From: Valencia hispanica
Lineage: Eukaryota > Chordata > Actinopteri > Cyprinodontiformes > Valenciidae
Length of the DNA: 64,000 bases
Assembly: GCA_963556495.2 (NCBI GenBank)
Contig: OY747702.1
Span: 57,595,286-57,659,285 of the forward strand
Reading direction: 5' to 3'
Within the stretch, counting starts at the first letter, position 1. Each line of letters opens with the position of its first letter. Shown here piece by piece: positions 42,805 through 54,395 of this stretch. Both the position numbers and the translations under genes were made by a program. The notes beneath the pieces were generated by a model. That model saw nothing but the letters and a program-made list of their open reading frames with translations. It searched no databases and was not told the origin of the DNA.

Positions 42805-44717
42805 ATGGGGTCTGTAAACTCAAGTTCTCCTCCTCCAGACAGTAAGATATATCGGTTGATGGCTGAAAAGTACGCGATAGAAATCCTGGACTATGTAAAT
42901 TTCTGGATATCGGAGTGGAACCTCCTTATCGGGGGCAGTTTAGATGTGTCTGAACTCGAAAATATAGAAAAAAAATTGACCTAGAATGGGAGCGACTTAA
43001 AAACACTATGTTTGTGCCGGGTACTGACTATAAAAAGTTTGAAAAGCTTAAACGTTGTTGGGAGACCTGGATTAATGAAGCAAAATGCTGTGAGCGAATA
43101 GCCGGTTTGAGAAATTTAGGGGGTAGTATGGATAATTCTGGCACTGTGACGGGCAGAACTGATAATACGTTTTTAAAACGTGATGGCTCCAAACATAAAC
43201 ACAATAAAAAGCAGACACATTTTCAGAAACAACCATCCGCGCCAGCGGATCTCACATCAACAAGCAGATCTCACATCAACAATTGAACATGTCAGACCTT
43301 CATGTCCTGAGACGGTTAGATCTATACAAAATCTGCCTAGACCTCCTCCATATGTTTCAGACAAGGAGATGATTGGAGATCTACAAGCGCTCTCCATGAC
43401 GAAGTTGGATGCGGATCTGGACTGTGCTCCACCGACGCACCAATCAACGACGGCTACGAAAGAAGTGAAAGGAGAAGCAGCCAATCCCAAGCAAGCAGAG
43501 GTGGGTCAAAAAGATGATGGGCAGCAGGGACAACCACAGGCACACGCTGGAAAGTCCAAAAAGGCAGCCCAAATGAGAGCGACAGCCTGATTCACCAGTC
43601 GCCGATGACCCAGAGCAACAGTCCACCAATCCAGAATACCGCACATCAGATCAATTTGTAAACAAGCTGCCATCTTGCTCTCCTCCCACGTCTTCCAGAA
43701 CAAGGGGAAAAGACAGGACAGCACGGGAACAAAATCTTGCTGAGGTAAGCCTACCACAAGCTGCTAACTATATCTTGTCGGCTCCCATGGTGGAAGTTGC
43801 AGGGAATAATGGCCCGATGATGATTTTCCGGGCGTGGACTAACGCGGACATAGAGCAAGCAATCGGGCGCCTCCCTGAAATTTGTGGGGAACGGGAAAGT
43901 CTTCGCTGCGGAGCTGGAGGAATTTTGTTTGTCATTCAGCCCCACAGGAGCAGAAATCAGGCGAGTACTAAAGATGAAATTGAAAGCTGCAGATGTTAGC
44001 AAATTAGCTGATAGCTTACCTGATCCCAATATCCGCATGAAAGAAATACCATCAGATGAATGGCCATCAGCAAAGGAAAGAGGAGCAAATGCTGAGTATT
44101 ATGTGGCTATCATGAAACTGTGTAAAGCAATTGATAAAGAGTTTCCCACCAAGCCCAATTTAACTGTTTTACATGCTGTAAAGCAAAGGCCGGACGACTT
44201 TCTCCACAGACTGGAGGAAGCATTTGAGAGACACAGCGGGCTGACAAAGCCAAAGGAAGTGGGTTGTTTTATCTGGGAATCGATGCTGTGCAATCAAATT
44301 CTGGCACAGCTGCTTCTGGAACTTTGGACAGAGGTAATTGATAAATATATTGGATTGGACCAAGGAATGAACTATTCTGAACTGCGCCAATATGTTTTGC
44401 ATTCTGAGAGACTCATGAAGAGGAGAGAAAATGACTTAAAGACAAAAAGAGAAAGTGATTTGCATAATGCGGCTCTGACGATGTACACAGCCGTAACACA
44501 GGGGCACAGGACGAGAGGCCGACGCCATTTCAGAGGTGGACAAAGACACAGAGTGCAACACCACAGTCGCCCGCAGTCAGCTGATAACCGCAGAGTTTCA
44601 CCAGAGGACAATGACCGTTGCTATCGCTGCGGGAGACGTGGACATTTTCAAGACCAATGTGGGCAGGCTCCAGCACCCTCATGGAGAGGCCGTCATCAAG
44701 CCAGCTGGGCTAGCTGA
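42805..44717 (+). pseudogene. Retroviral gag pseudogene
   Basis: Encodes the structural polyprotein. The start at 42805 is chosen because it opens MGS, a myristoylation-type N-terminus expected of matrix. A TAG at 42982-42984 ends this frame after 59 codons. Matrix-like sequence resumes in another frame at about 43008. A frame with the late-domain motif PPPY (43342-43353) covers 43180-43590. The capsid starts at about 43775 and shifts frame near 43900. Its main part (43884 on) includes RPDDFLHRLEEAFERHSG, a p30-like core homology. The nucleocapsid has an Arg-rich stretch and one CCHC knuckle, CYRCGRRGHFQDQC. The last gag frame ends at TGA 44715-44717. At least four lesions break the gene. Confidence 0.88.
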
Positions 44718-45400
44718 CTAAGAAAATGTTCCAGTAATGAACAGAAAGGAGAATTCTCCATTTTGCCGACCGATGGATCTTTAGGTCTGACATGCACAAA
44801 AACACACACAGAGACATCCAATCACATTGAAAGAGATAAACAAAATGTTTTTTGTGATAAAAAACTTGTTGACAATGAAAAATCTGCAATTTCCAATGAA
44901 AATTCTGCTCTTTGCAAGGAAGAATCTGCTTTTTGCTCTAATGAAACTAATCCTCACAACTTGATTACAGAAGCCATTGAACATTTAGAGAAACAACAAA
45001 CAACACCAAACGGTACGTATGCTCATCTCACTTCAGAAGCATACAAGGCCTTACCTATTCTGTCTCTAAATGTTGCAGGATCATCTGTGGAGTTCAAGAT
45101 TGACTCCGGAGCAACACATTCTATTCTGAAAAATACGGAACTACAACCACATCCAAAAATTAGCGGCAACCATGTTTTTTCTATATTCGCCTCCGGTCAG
45201 GTGGTAAAAGAAGGTTTTAGCTACCCTCCTTGCTGTCAGCTGGGAGAGTTTTCAAACACGGTTTTCTGATTATTCAAAAATGTCCTGTAAATTTATTAGG
45301 AAGAGACCTGATGTGCAAACTAAATATTGCTCTTTTTTCATCACCACAAGGCATCCAAGTTGTACCAGCTCAGGAGGACTCAGTGTTGACGGCAGTGAAA
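44718..45400 (+). pseudogene. Retroviral protease pseudogene
   Basis: Continues in the gag frame directly after the TGA. A long ~128-codon Ser/Asn/Glu-rich linker with imperfect short repeats (EKSAISNEN, SALCKEE, SAFCSNE) precedes the aspartic protease. The active site reads FKIDSGATHS with the catalytic Asp at 45102-45104. A frameshift in about 45225-45265 moves the C-terminal part into another frame, where the LLGRDLM motif is found near 45295-45315. The length of the linker is unusual next to gammaretroviruses, where protease follows the stop closely. The gene is inactive because of the shift. Confidence 0.85.
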
Positions 45401-46861
45401 TACAGCCCTCACGACCTCAAACATGAATATGAGTGGAAGGTGAAAGAAGGTAAAAAAAACAAATCCCTCCTTGATTTGGCGCAGAACCTGGTGAGTCCAG
45501 CATCTGTATTTATGCCAGAAGGAGACCTCCATTGTACATCACACACTTCTACAGGACCGGACACGGAGTATGAGCAGACATGGTTTAGCTCAGACACAGA
45601 CACATTGAACATAACTTCCGTGGTTTGGGACACACATTCAGCTGCACTGACACATCTGAACAGCAAACACTTTACCGACTTCACGAAAATCCATACATTT
45701 CTCTTTCTAAACTGGCTGGGGCGAAATGGGAAATGGTGGAAAAACTTGTTCACCGAGCTCAGTCAGTTTCTGATTGGGAGCAAACACAGTGCGACACCTC
45801 CGTTTTTCATTCAAAATCTGCGCACCTTTTTAAACGCCCACTCCATTGCACTGTGCAGGTCACCAGAGTAGGTCATTTAACTGAAGACTCTGAGGAGATG
45901 CTGTCACACGCATTTCTACATGAAAAAAACCACAGGATAAAATGCAGAAATCAACCCCTCAATACCCCTCCCCCTACAACAGATCTCATCTGACTTGTGG
46001 GCAAATAATTCATATGATGTGGGTTTAATTAAGGGTTGCAATCCTGTCAAAATCACACCAAAGTCATCCTTTCGTCCAGTTCAACCCCAGTACACGTTAA
46101 AGGCTGAAGCAGTTCGTGGAATAAAACCAGTGTTTGATGCTCGGTTAAACTCTGGGATAATTATCGGATGCACGGATTCCCCAGTCCGATGTCCGATTTT
46201 TCCAGTGAAAAAAGTCAGAGACACAGGTGAAGAATGGCGTTTCGTGTTAGATCTGAAACGGACAAATGAATCAATAATTCCTCGCGCCGCCAGTTCGCCA
46301 AACCCGTGTACTATTCTGTCACAGGTTCCACCTTCAGCTACTCACTTTTCAGTTGTTGACCTGAGTAATGCGTTCTTCAGTGTGCCAGTAGACCTGGACA
46401 GCCAGTTCTGGTTTGCTTTTGAGTATGAAGGGAAAGGTTACACGTTTACCCGCCTCCCACAGGGGTACATCGAGTTTCCTACCATTTTTAACATGGCACT
46501 TAAAGAGAGTTTGGAGGGACTAGAACTGTCTCCCGGCTCAGTTCTGATTCAATATGTGGATGATCTGTTATTGTGTGCACTGTCGGAAAAACAGTGTGAA
46601 ACAGACACTATTGCATTGTTGAAGCATTTGCATGCATTTGGACATAAAGCTAGTTTGTCAAAACTGCAGTTTGTGAAATCAGAGGTCACTTTTCTTGGTC
46701 ACGTTATCTCAAAAAGCTCAAAGTCTTTGTCTACTAAAAGGATCAAAGCTGTGCAGCAGATTCCTAAACCGATCACCAAGAAACAAATGATGTCCTTCCT
46801 AGGCCTAACTTCTTACTGTAGGAATTTTATTCCAAGAGGGAGAGACCATTGTCTGAGCTGA
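45230..46861 (+). pseudogene. Retroviral reverse transcriptase pseudogene
   Basis: RNA-dependent DNA polymerase region of pol. An upstream linker runs in two frames (45230-45871 and 45625-45993). The polymerase proper is one clean frame from about 45995 to 46861. Motifs in order are SFRPVQPQYTLKAEA (fingers), WRFVLDLKRTNE, FSVVDLSNAFFSVPVD (first catalytic Asp), FTRLPQGYIEFPTIFNMAL, and the active site QYVDDLLLC with YVDD at residues 187-190 of this frame (46553-46564). FLGHVIS and SFLGLTSYCRNFIP follow. The polymerase core appears intact over ~280 codons although the flanking frames are shifted. YVDD is shared by gamma-like retroviruses. Confidence 0.92.
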
Positions 46862-47900
46862 TACATGGAAAAAATATGGTGGCCTCTGCCGCCATCCAGT
46901 GGTGCCCTGAGGCATTGCAAGCATTTGAGGAACTGAAGCGGGAACTGCAATCCCCCCAGCTCTTGCATTGCCAGACCCACAAAAAACGTTTTTTTCAGAT
47001 GGTTGATGAGAAAAATGGGTGTATGGTTTTGGTGCTCTTGCAAGAACATTGTGGTTTGAAATGTCCAGTTGCTTACTACTCTGCAAAACTTGATCCAGTT
47101 GCAGCTGGGCTCCCGGCTTGTCTGAGATCGCGGCAGCTGAAAAGGCTGTTTTAGCCTCGAGAGACATAGTGATGTACTCTCCTCTCACTGTATTTGTTCC
47201 ACATAACATTGTAATTATCTAATTGGAACAGAGAACGTAGCACCTGTCTGCAGAAAGATGGTTAAGGTATTCTTCAATTCTGTTAAATTTGCCGAATATA
47301 ACAGTGAGAAGGTGTACGGGACGAAATCCTGGCAGTTTGCTGCCTACGGACGATGACGGGGAACCCCATGACTGCCAGGCAGAATTAGAGGTACTGTGTA
47401 CACCACGACCTGACTTGACTGATACACCCTTGCAGAACCCTGACTTGATACTTTATGTGGACGGGTCAGCCTTCAGAGACCCGATGGGAAAGAATCGGGT
47501 GGGGTTTGCTGTTTGCTGTGATCATTGTACTATGTCTGCAGGAAGCCTCCCGTCTAATACCTCTGCACAGACTGCCGAGCTGAAGGCTTTAACGAGGGCC
47601 TGTGAGCTGGGGAAGGACAAGGCAATTAACATATGGTCAGACAGTGGCTATGCTGTGGGTATTGTGAATCATTTCGGGGCGCTCTGGAAGCACCGCAGAT
47701 TCCTCAAGTCTGATGGTAAGCCCATTTTGAATGCACCCCAGGTCGCTGCTCTTCTGGAGGCAATTCTGTTTCCCTCCAAGATTGCCGTTATGAAATGTGC
47801 AGCTCACTCCTCCGTCAGGGGACACCGTTTCCTTGGGAAATTCTAGAGCTGATGCCGCAGCCAGAAGAGCCGCTCTACAGCCTCTGACAACTACATGTGT
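46849..47900 (+). pseudogene. Connection and RNase H pseudogene
   Basis: The connection domain (46849-47154) is in a different frame from RT and shows AFEELKRELQSPQLLHC and CPVAYYSAKLDPVAAGLP. RNase H lies in a third frame (47289-47846) and would degrade the RNA strand of the hybrid. Acidic residues are present in ILYVDGSAFRD, TAELKALTRA and INIWSDSGYAVGI. A frameshift near 47840 puts the last Asp motif (GNSRADAAARRAAL) in another frame. Frames therefore change at about 46850, 47160-47290 and 47840. The order matches gammaretroviral pol. Confidence 0.88.
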
Positions 47901-48138
47901 TGTCATGACACAACTAGGTGATCAACCAGACGTGACAGATGTGGTTGCTGTGCAAAGTTTTGCCACCTCATCTGAGATTTCAGCCTGGAAGAAGGCAGGT
48001 TGTAAGAACAATGAAGGGATGTGGTTTTCTGGTGAAAACAAGCCATGTCTTCCTAGACATCTCTTTCCAGTTTTTGCTAAGTTCAGCCATTGGCTGGATA
48101 TTGTTCAAACAGTGGAATGTTTGATGTTTGATTTCTGA
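47901..48138 (+). pseudogene. RNase H-integrase linker remnant
   Basis: The frame reads SSEISAWKKAGC, MWFSGENKPCLPRHLFPVFA and KFSHWLD. This matches the linker between RNase H and integrase, including the LPxxL block that normally leads into the HHCC zinc domain. It then stops at 48136-48138. No HHCC or DDE catalytic core follows, so the sequence jumps directly to envelope. Confidence 0.65.
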
Positions 48139-48216
48139 GTGCTGGAAATCTGACAAGCTTAGAGATGATACAACTGTTGATTACTGGACCTGTTCTTCTA
48201 AGCTTCATTTGCGTAG

Positions 48217-48976
48217 ATGGATTTTGAAACAGGAACAGACGTTTACTGGGTTTGTGGCGACGGCAAGCTGAGATCCATTCTTCCGCCCAATTGGGAAGGT
48301 ATGTGTGCTCACGTGATGTTAGCTTATGATGTCTCGATTGCAATTGATCCATTCCAGGAAAGTGCAGTTTCCTCACATCACAGGTCTAGGAGAGAAGCAC
48401 CTGTTCCAGGCAGCTTTGACGAGCAGGTATACCTTGACGTGATTGGTGTGCCACGCGGGGTCCCAGATGAATTTAAAGCTAGGAACCAGATTCTAGCAGG
48501 GTTTGAGTTCATTTTATTGTGGCCTACTATTAACAAAAATGTGGATTGGATCAATTACCTGTTTTATAATCAGCAGAGGTTCATCAATTACTCACACAAC
48601 GCGTTACAGGGTGTGGCTGAGCAGCTCCTTGCAACCTCCCTAGTGGCATGTGAAAACCGGATGGCTATTGACATGCTAGCAGCAGAAAGGGGAGGGGCCT
48701 GTGAGATACTGGGGGGAAGGTGTTGCACCTATCCTGGGAAACACAGATACTAATGGTAGTGTTTCAAGAGCTTTAGAAGGCCTGAGAGTCATGAAAGAGG
48801 GCCTTGCTGAGAATGCTGGTGTAAACACTAATCTAGGAGGTCTGAGCGATTGGTTGGATTCTGTATTGGGTGAGTGGAAATCACTAGCTATTTCTGTGCT
48901 TGGGGCTTGTATTACAGCATTTGGAGACGATGGATGTGACATGGACACGCTTGAGGACCTCGAGCTATATGAGTAA
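48217..48976 (+). pseudogene. Envelope remnant, TM-type subunit
   Basis: A 178-codon frame with the end of a surface subunit (VYWVCGDG, LPPNWEGMCA), a furin-type RSRR at residues 56-59, and a membrane-fusion subunit. The ectodomain holds a heptad-like stretch (residues ~110-145) and the disulfide motif C162-X6-C169-C170, diagnostic of gamma-type envelopes. A frameshift near 48710-48720 moves the rest into another frame ending at 48976, where WKSLAISVLGACITAF is a shortened hydrophobic segment before an acidic tail. Nearly all of the surface subunit is absent, so no functional envelope can be made. The TM sequence resembles a widespread teleost ERV envelope type, by recall. Confidence 0.88.
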
Positions 48977-49928
48977 TTGAATTACAGGTGTATGACAATT
49001 ACATTTTCTGATGTTTTTTCTTCTATAACAACTCTCTTGTGTCCTCCATGGCTCATCCCAGGTAAAGCAGAGAGAAAAAAGGGTTGATTTTCATTTTTCA
49101 AATTATATTTTTTTATTATTCTTTCATTAGTAGGTCATTTATGGGATTTATGTTAGGTTTCCTTTTTATTTGTAATTTTTCTTATTCAATTCCAGTTCAT
49201 TGTAATTCAACAATTATTTCCTTTTTCAGTTATTTCATTGTTTTGTTTATTCATATTAAATCTATGATTAAGGGGAGGAGATTATAATTTCATTTATGAG
49301 CAGTGAATCAGTACTGAAATTGAGCCTATTGTTATTGATTACTACTGATCTGTTTTTTTGCATAACCTCTTTAAAGGGTCACTGTGGAGCTGACAAATGA
49401 GTGACTGATGATCTTTTGATTTCGGGGTTTTCACAATGGAAGCACATTTAAGGGAAGAGTATACATTTCAATTTGTGCAAATTTATTTTACTCATTCATG
49501 GTGGACTTGACTGATCCTGCCTAAAAAAAATTTTTTTCTTCCCTATTTTGCAGTTATTTCTTAGACATCCTGGTTTTGATGACGAGCGATGCAGAAATGG
49601 CTACCTTGGGGGCAAAGGAGTCGCCACATTCTTTTTCACCCAAGAAGTCGTGAGACAACAAACCCGACCATAGGTTGGAGGTTGATCATCTTAAGCCCTG
49701 GGTTTTTTGAATGTGGTGTCGCATCGGATCCAATAACTGTCATCAGGAAGGATGTATAGAACTCATCATTTTGTTCAGAAGTTGACTTACTGTAACATGT
49801 AATGCACAAAAATCATTTGCTATCGTTGTTTCTTTTTGCACTGCCTGCCTTCTCATTAGTGGTAGTTTCAAGTGAGCCATTTTTAATCATTTATTATTGT
49901 TGTTGTTGTTTTGTTTATCACATATGAT
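48977..49928 (+). other. ERV 3' untranslated region
   Basis: No domain was recognised. It contains a second purine-rich run, AAGGGGAGGAGA, at 49270-49281, about 660 bp before the polypurine tract used for the LTR. Confidence 0.5.
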
Positions 49929-49940
49929 AAAGAGGGAGGA
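49929..49940 (+). promoter_or_regulatory. Polypurine tract of the retrovirus
   Basis: AAAGAGGGAGGA, four bases before the 3' LTR start. Confidence 0.75.
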
Positions 49941-49944
49941 CTAT

Positions 49945-50419
49945 TGTGGAAGAAATGTAATGTTCTGTTCTGTGTAGTTTACATACTGATAGTTACTGAT
50001 AGTTACTATGTGTCTCTTCTTTATGATATTGTGACCAATCTGATTATGTGACACTGTATGAATTTAGGTCAGGTCAAACCTGCTGATTCAGACTCTTACA
50101 GCCAGGGTTGGCATGGCAACTCTCCTTTACATCTAAGAACGTCCTGACATACATTGATTATGCTTCTATATCAAATCTTCTTCGCCTAATGAGTCAAATG
50201 CCTACCGACTGAGAAATGTTTGTTTGTAAAGTCATAGGTGTTAGACTCTTGATTACTGAACCTATATAATCCTGTGTCTTGTTTTGGAAGGGAGGTCAGT
50301 ATAGCATATTTCTCTGTTAACGCTGTACCTCCTTGTGTTGATCAACCAAGTCTGTATTAAAACCTCCAAGAGTCTGAAGGAATCTCTCTCATCTCTTTTA
50401 TTAAAGAAGTTCGATAACA
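49945..50419 (+). repeat. 3' LTR of the endogenous retrovirus
   Basis: Exactly 475 bp like the 5' copy, TGTGG...AACA, with 17 substitutions and no gaps by hand comparison. Confidence 0.95.
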
Positions 50420-53405
50420 ATCATCAAATAAATTTACATTTAAACAAAATTATACCAAATAGTTTAAAGAAAAATCTATTCTGACTCACACTATTTTACA
50501 AGTTGACATGACATATAATCATCGCCAGAATAATTTATTAAATAGTTTTTTTGAATGTCAGGTAAACACAAATATTGTCCAATATTTATCAAAGGTAACT
50601 TCACAGAACACTGCAATGTTTGGGAAAATCCTCAGGACAATGCACTTCTTAAAGCTACATTGTGTAAGATCTGCTCCCATCTAGCGGTGAAATTCTATAT
50701 GACGAACCAACTGAATGTTGGTGTAATCTTGGATTCTTATTTAAAATTTGACAGAATTGAAAATGGGAAACTATGCGACAATAAAGGGAATTTGTTTTCT
50801 ATTATATTCTAAGACTAACTGAATTATCATTACCATTCTCCATTTTATTTGACAATATAGGGTTTTCATATATATATTTTGTTTGGTCTTTTCAGTTATT
50901 AATGAGTGTTTGGAATGTATTTTGTATATGTAATTTACACCTTTTGCAATTATCCTTGTGTTTCACTCAACCAATAGCACAGAAATACCTCAAGCTAAAA
51001 ATACAAAATGTTATGGATTTTGTGAAGACTTTGCATTTGTCCGAATTAAAATGACTAATAAACGTAACTATTTTCATTTATAGGCATTCCTATTATAATC
51101 ATTTGACTACTCTTCTCGTGAAAAGACTTTAAAAGTAACACAAAATGTGAAATACTCTCTTTTACTGCTTGTGCTGTGCAATCCAACAGAAAAGACCCCG
51201 AGTTACTTTGAAATCATCCACACACAACTCTGCATAAATCCCGCATTTCTTCTTTCCTGCCCAGAGGTCTATAGTTTGCATTCAAGGTCCAGTAAGACAT
51301 GTTTGATCTGTACAATACATATGCCACTAAAAGTTAAGCCTACAGATTTTAATTCACTCTAAAATTCATCCCCTTGCCCAGAGAACAATACCCCCATAAG
51401 CTCCAACACTTTGTGCACTTCAAAGGCCTTAACACGGAGGATTTTCCTTTTGCTTAAAACAAAAGCGTATGCTTTCTTTCAGGTTTCAGATGCCAATATC
51501 AACAGAAAACCTCTAAAGAATTACAATAGAAACTCAACAGAGAAATCCCCCAACCCCCTTTCCTCTCACCCTTTTTTTTTAACCTTTTTTCCACAAATTC
51601 CTTTGGAAAGTTTTTAAAACAAATGACTGCACGACTTGTGCCAAGACAAAGCTTGTAAAAAGCGAATGTGCCCCGTCTTATCTGCTACCACTGCACAGAT
51701 TAGTGCTGAGCAGAATAGAAAAAGGTTGTGAAGAAGGGGGGAAAAAGGAATAAAAGCTGCTTTCCAGTATTAGAACAGACAGTTGCATTAGCCTTCTAAT
51801 AAGAAGAGACAGAGCAATACTGAGCCTTGAAAAGTGAGAGAAAAAGAATTGTGGGGAGTCTTCCACCCCCCATTTTGACCCATCTATAGTGCATGCTCTC
51901 CACCCACATGTTGTCCACCAGCCTTTCTACTTCAATCAGATAGTTGTGGGTTGCAGGGGAAGAATGGCATAGGTTTAACTCATACAGTATTAATTATACT
52001 CCCATCCCTTGACCTCAGTCGTACCGATAATCCACTTCCCACAACCCTGCTTTCAGATGGAGTGCTGTTATCATCACTAAAGCTGAACCCTTTAGCATCA
52101 GCTTCAACCTGCTGCCATGTGATCCCCTTAGTCCTGTAGGCCTGGATGATTTATGAGGCTTCCAGCTGGTATTGGTTGTAATATTCAGAATGTGTCAGAC
52201 AAGGCAAAGAAAAACTTCTCCACAATTTTCTGTCTGCAGAGTGACTGTATTAAGATGATGAGTCTGTACTTCTGCACTGGTGACACATATAGCTCCACAG
52301 CACAGCCCGCTAATAGTGGATTTAGATTGACTGCTGTGACTGGAAGTCCTATTAACTCAGCATGTACCATCCATCACACACATGAAGCTCCTGCCATTCT
52401 ATGTTGTTTGTCAAATAATGGAATTATTATTATATTTATCTTGTTCTTCATCCAAATACACAGTCAGCACAACAGTAGCCACTCATCATTTAAATTAATC
52501 AACAGTGAGGTAATGCTTTTAAAGTTGCTGTCAGCCATGACAGTAACTGCTCGAAGTTATTGAAATACTGTACAGTAAATTGTGTAAGAAATGTCTTTAT
52601 GGAGTTTAGTGATACATCTACACAAAAGGTACATAATTGTATCTGAAAAGTGTGGTGTGCATGTCTACTCAGCCCTATTTTACACTGTCATAATCTTCCC
52701 TGTTCCTGCAAAGACTTATGTTGCTACACTGGTCAGCCCCTCCCACCTCTGCTGACTACCAATTACTTTCAACCGTGCAAATGCCTATCTTCACTCCTGC
52801 TCTGCACTTACTCATTGTGAGATTGTCTGTAGTCAGCTTCTGTCGAGCATTGTAAGTCTATAATCCTGAATGTGTACTATTGCCTTCTCCTTGCCTCCTC
52901 TGATAGTTTCACTGCCTGTGCCTCCAATTCCTGCTTCATGAACCTGTATATTGAGTATTGCTCCATCACCCCTCTTTATTGTCGACCTGGACAATATACC
53001 CGACCACTGAGCTTTGGATTATGAACAAAGGGATCGTTCCCTATCCCATATAGTGAAAACTGATCATTGCAGTGGTGCATGTGAACCAGCTTACCCTGCC
53101 ACCAGAGTTTCCGCACTCCGTGAGTTCTTCTCTATATGGTCCTGTGGGTGAAGACGTCCCTGGTAAAATAGACATTTTCCTCTCCTCCATTTTAGAAAAT
53201 TCAAGATTAATAAGGTTCTGGTCTCCAAAGAGGAAAGCCACTACTTCATTTCAATTGTTCATGAAATAATAAGCTGAAATAATAAAATATCACCTACGTC
53301 ACAAGGGCCAGACAAGGAGATTATTAATCAGAGAATCAGCTGAGAATCAGACTCTTGAGAAGATTCCCAGATCCACCAGACAGCTAGGTAGTTGACAGGA
53401 TAAGA
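50420..53405. other. 3 kb without recognised genes
   Basis: AT-rich sequence. The longest frame (52153-52563, 136 codons) has no domain, and no classified repeat was identified. Confidence 0.35.
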
Positions 53406-53600
53406 TGTATGTATGTATGTATGTATGTATGTATGTATGTATGTATGTATGTATGTATGTATGTATGTATGTATGTATGTATGTATGTATGGATGTATGG
53501 ATGTATGCATGTGTGTATGTATGTATGTATGTATGTATGTATGTATGTATGTATGTATGCATGTATGCATGTATGCATGTATGTATGTTTGTATGTATGG
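53406..53600. repeat. (TATG)n microsatellite, ~195 bp
   Basis: Nearly pure TATG for the first ~80 bp, then interspersed ATGG and ATGC variants. All frames through it read as MYVC or IHTY repeats and are not genes. Confidence 0.97.
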
Positions 53601-53883
53601 ACAACACGTCCGCAAATTAAAACGACCATATAGGTCAATTGTGACAGCTACAAAAAGCGACCTTTGTGAGCGCTTTCTGGGGTCAGCGCTAGCGCTGGTG
53701 GCTAACGGTGGCTAGCAGCTTGCCGCCATAGACTGCTTACCCCCCCTGCTTGCTCCTGGGAAGGCCTTCAGCCTGGGACTCACGTTAAGACTTTGGCCAT
53801 TTACTTTCTCTGAACTTGGACATCAGTTGTATCCACAAACTTTATTAGTGTTTTGATATAAATCGTGCACTTATTGGACAAAG

Positions 53884-53948
53884 ATGGCTTGCTATGGTAC
53901 TGATTGCACTAACAGACCGTCTAAGAAGTCTCTGCTACATTCTTTTCG
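53884..53948 (+). CDS. First exon of a THAP-type zinc finger
   Basis: Reads MACYGTDCTNRPSKKSLLHS plus Phe and a split codon, then GTAAGT. The C-X4-C pair followed by T-N-R matches the N-terminal zinc-ligand block of THAP domains (C2CH), and the exon end after HSF fits where THAP genes are often spliced. The exon starting at 54256, after TTATCCTTACAG, joins in frame for only about eleven more codons before TAA, giving a predicted 33-residue product. The remaining ligands (Cys, His) and the AVPTIF-like end are absent. It is DNA-binding in origin but incomplete. Confidence 0.5.
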
Positions 53949-54255
53949 GTAAGTAAAATAATATTTCTGTACGTTATTTTGTAGACTAACTCCAGATATA
54001 TTTCATATTTTGTTGTCAGAGATTTTTTACTTTTTAAAAATTTATAAGAGTCGTCAGTTAAGGCATTAACCATTTCTGATATGCTGTTATATGGGATTTA
54101 CCTTCACTGTTGTACTTTTATACATACTCTCATGTTATGTCTGTGTGGTCATTTGTTGACAGCACGTCTGTCTTGTTGTGGTGAGCTTGTTTCCAACTAA
54201 GATGGGCAATGTTGAAATTTTAGGTTTTTAATATACATTGTTTTTATCCTTACAG

Positions 54256-54395
54256 ATCATGTCAATCGCCTAAAACTACAGGAAGATCATAAGAAGTACT
54301 CAACAATATATGTGCATCACCTTTAATGCCACTTCTTACATATCGTTAGGTGCTGTCCATTTTCTGTTTTTGATGAAATAAACAACAAATGAATG
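54256..54395 (+). ncRNA. Candidate terminal exon with poly(A) signal
   Basis: Begins after a pyrimidine-rich tract ending TTACAG, has a stop after about eleven codons in the joined frame, and carries AATAAA at 54377-54382. Only transcript evidence could confirm it. Confidence 0.35.

Larger units (their letters stand above)
41849..50419 (+). mobile_element. Endogenous retrovirus (gamma/epsilon-like), defective
   Basis: An 8571-bp provirus with two 475-bp LTRs, a primer-binding site, gag, pro, RT, RNase H, an envelope TM-type remnant and a polypurine tract, all in the plus direction. The LTRs differ at 17 of 475 positions with no indels by hand count (about 3.6%). Gamma/epsilon affinity is suggested by one CCHC knuckle, a PPPY motif, gag and pro in one frame across a stop, and a CX6CC motif. 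Integrase is missing and all coding regions carry lesions. Flanks show no clean 4-6 bp target duplication. Confidence 0.95.

Noticed and set aside
41849..50419. Domesticated envelope (syncytin-like) gene
   Set aside because: The envelope lacks nearly all of its surface subunit and is frameshifted after the CX6CC motif, so a preserved function is not supported.
52153..52563. 136-codon frame as a host exon
   Set aside because: No recognisable domain, no clear splice sites and no bias. It ends in AT-rich sequence.
53328..53715. Six overlapping frames of 70-100 codons on both strands
   Set aside because: They are readings of the TATG microsatellite (MYVC and IHTY repeats) and extend only into adjacent non-coding DNA.
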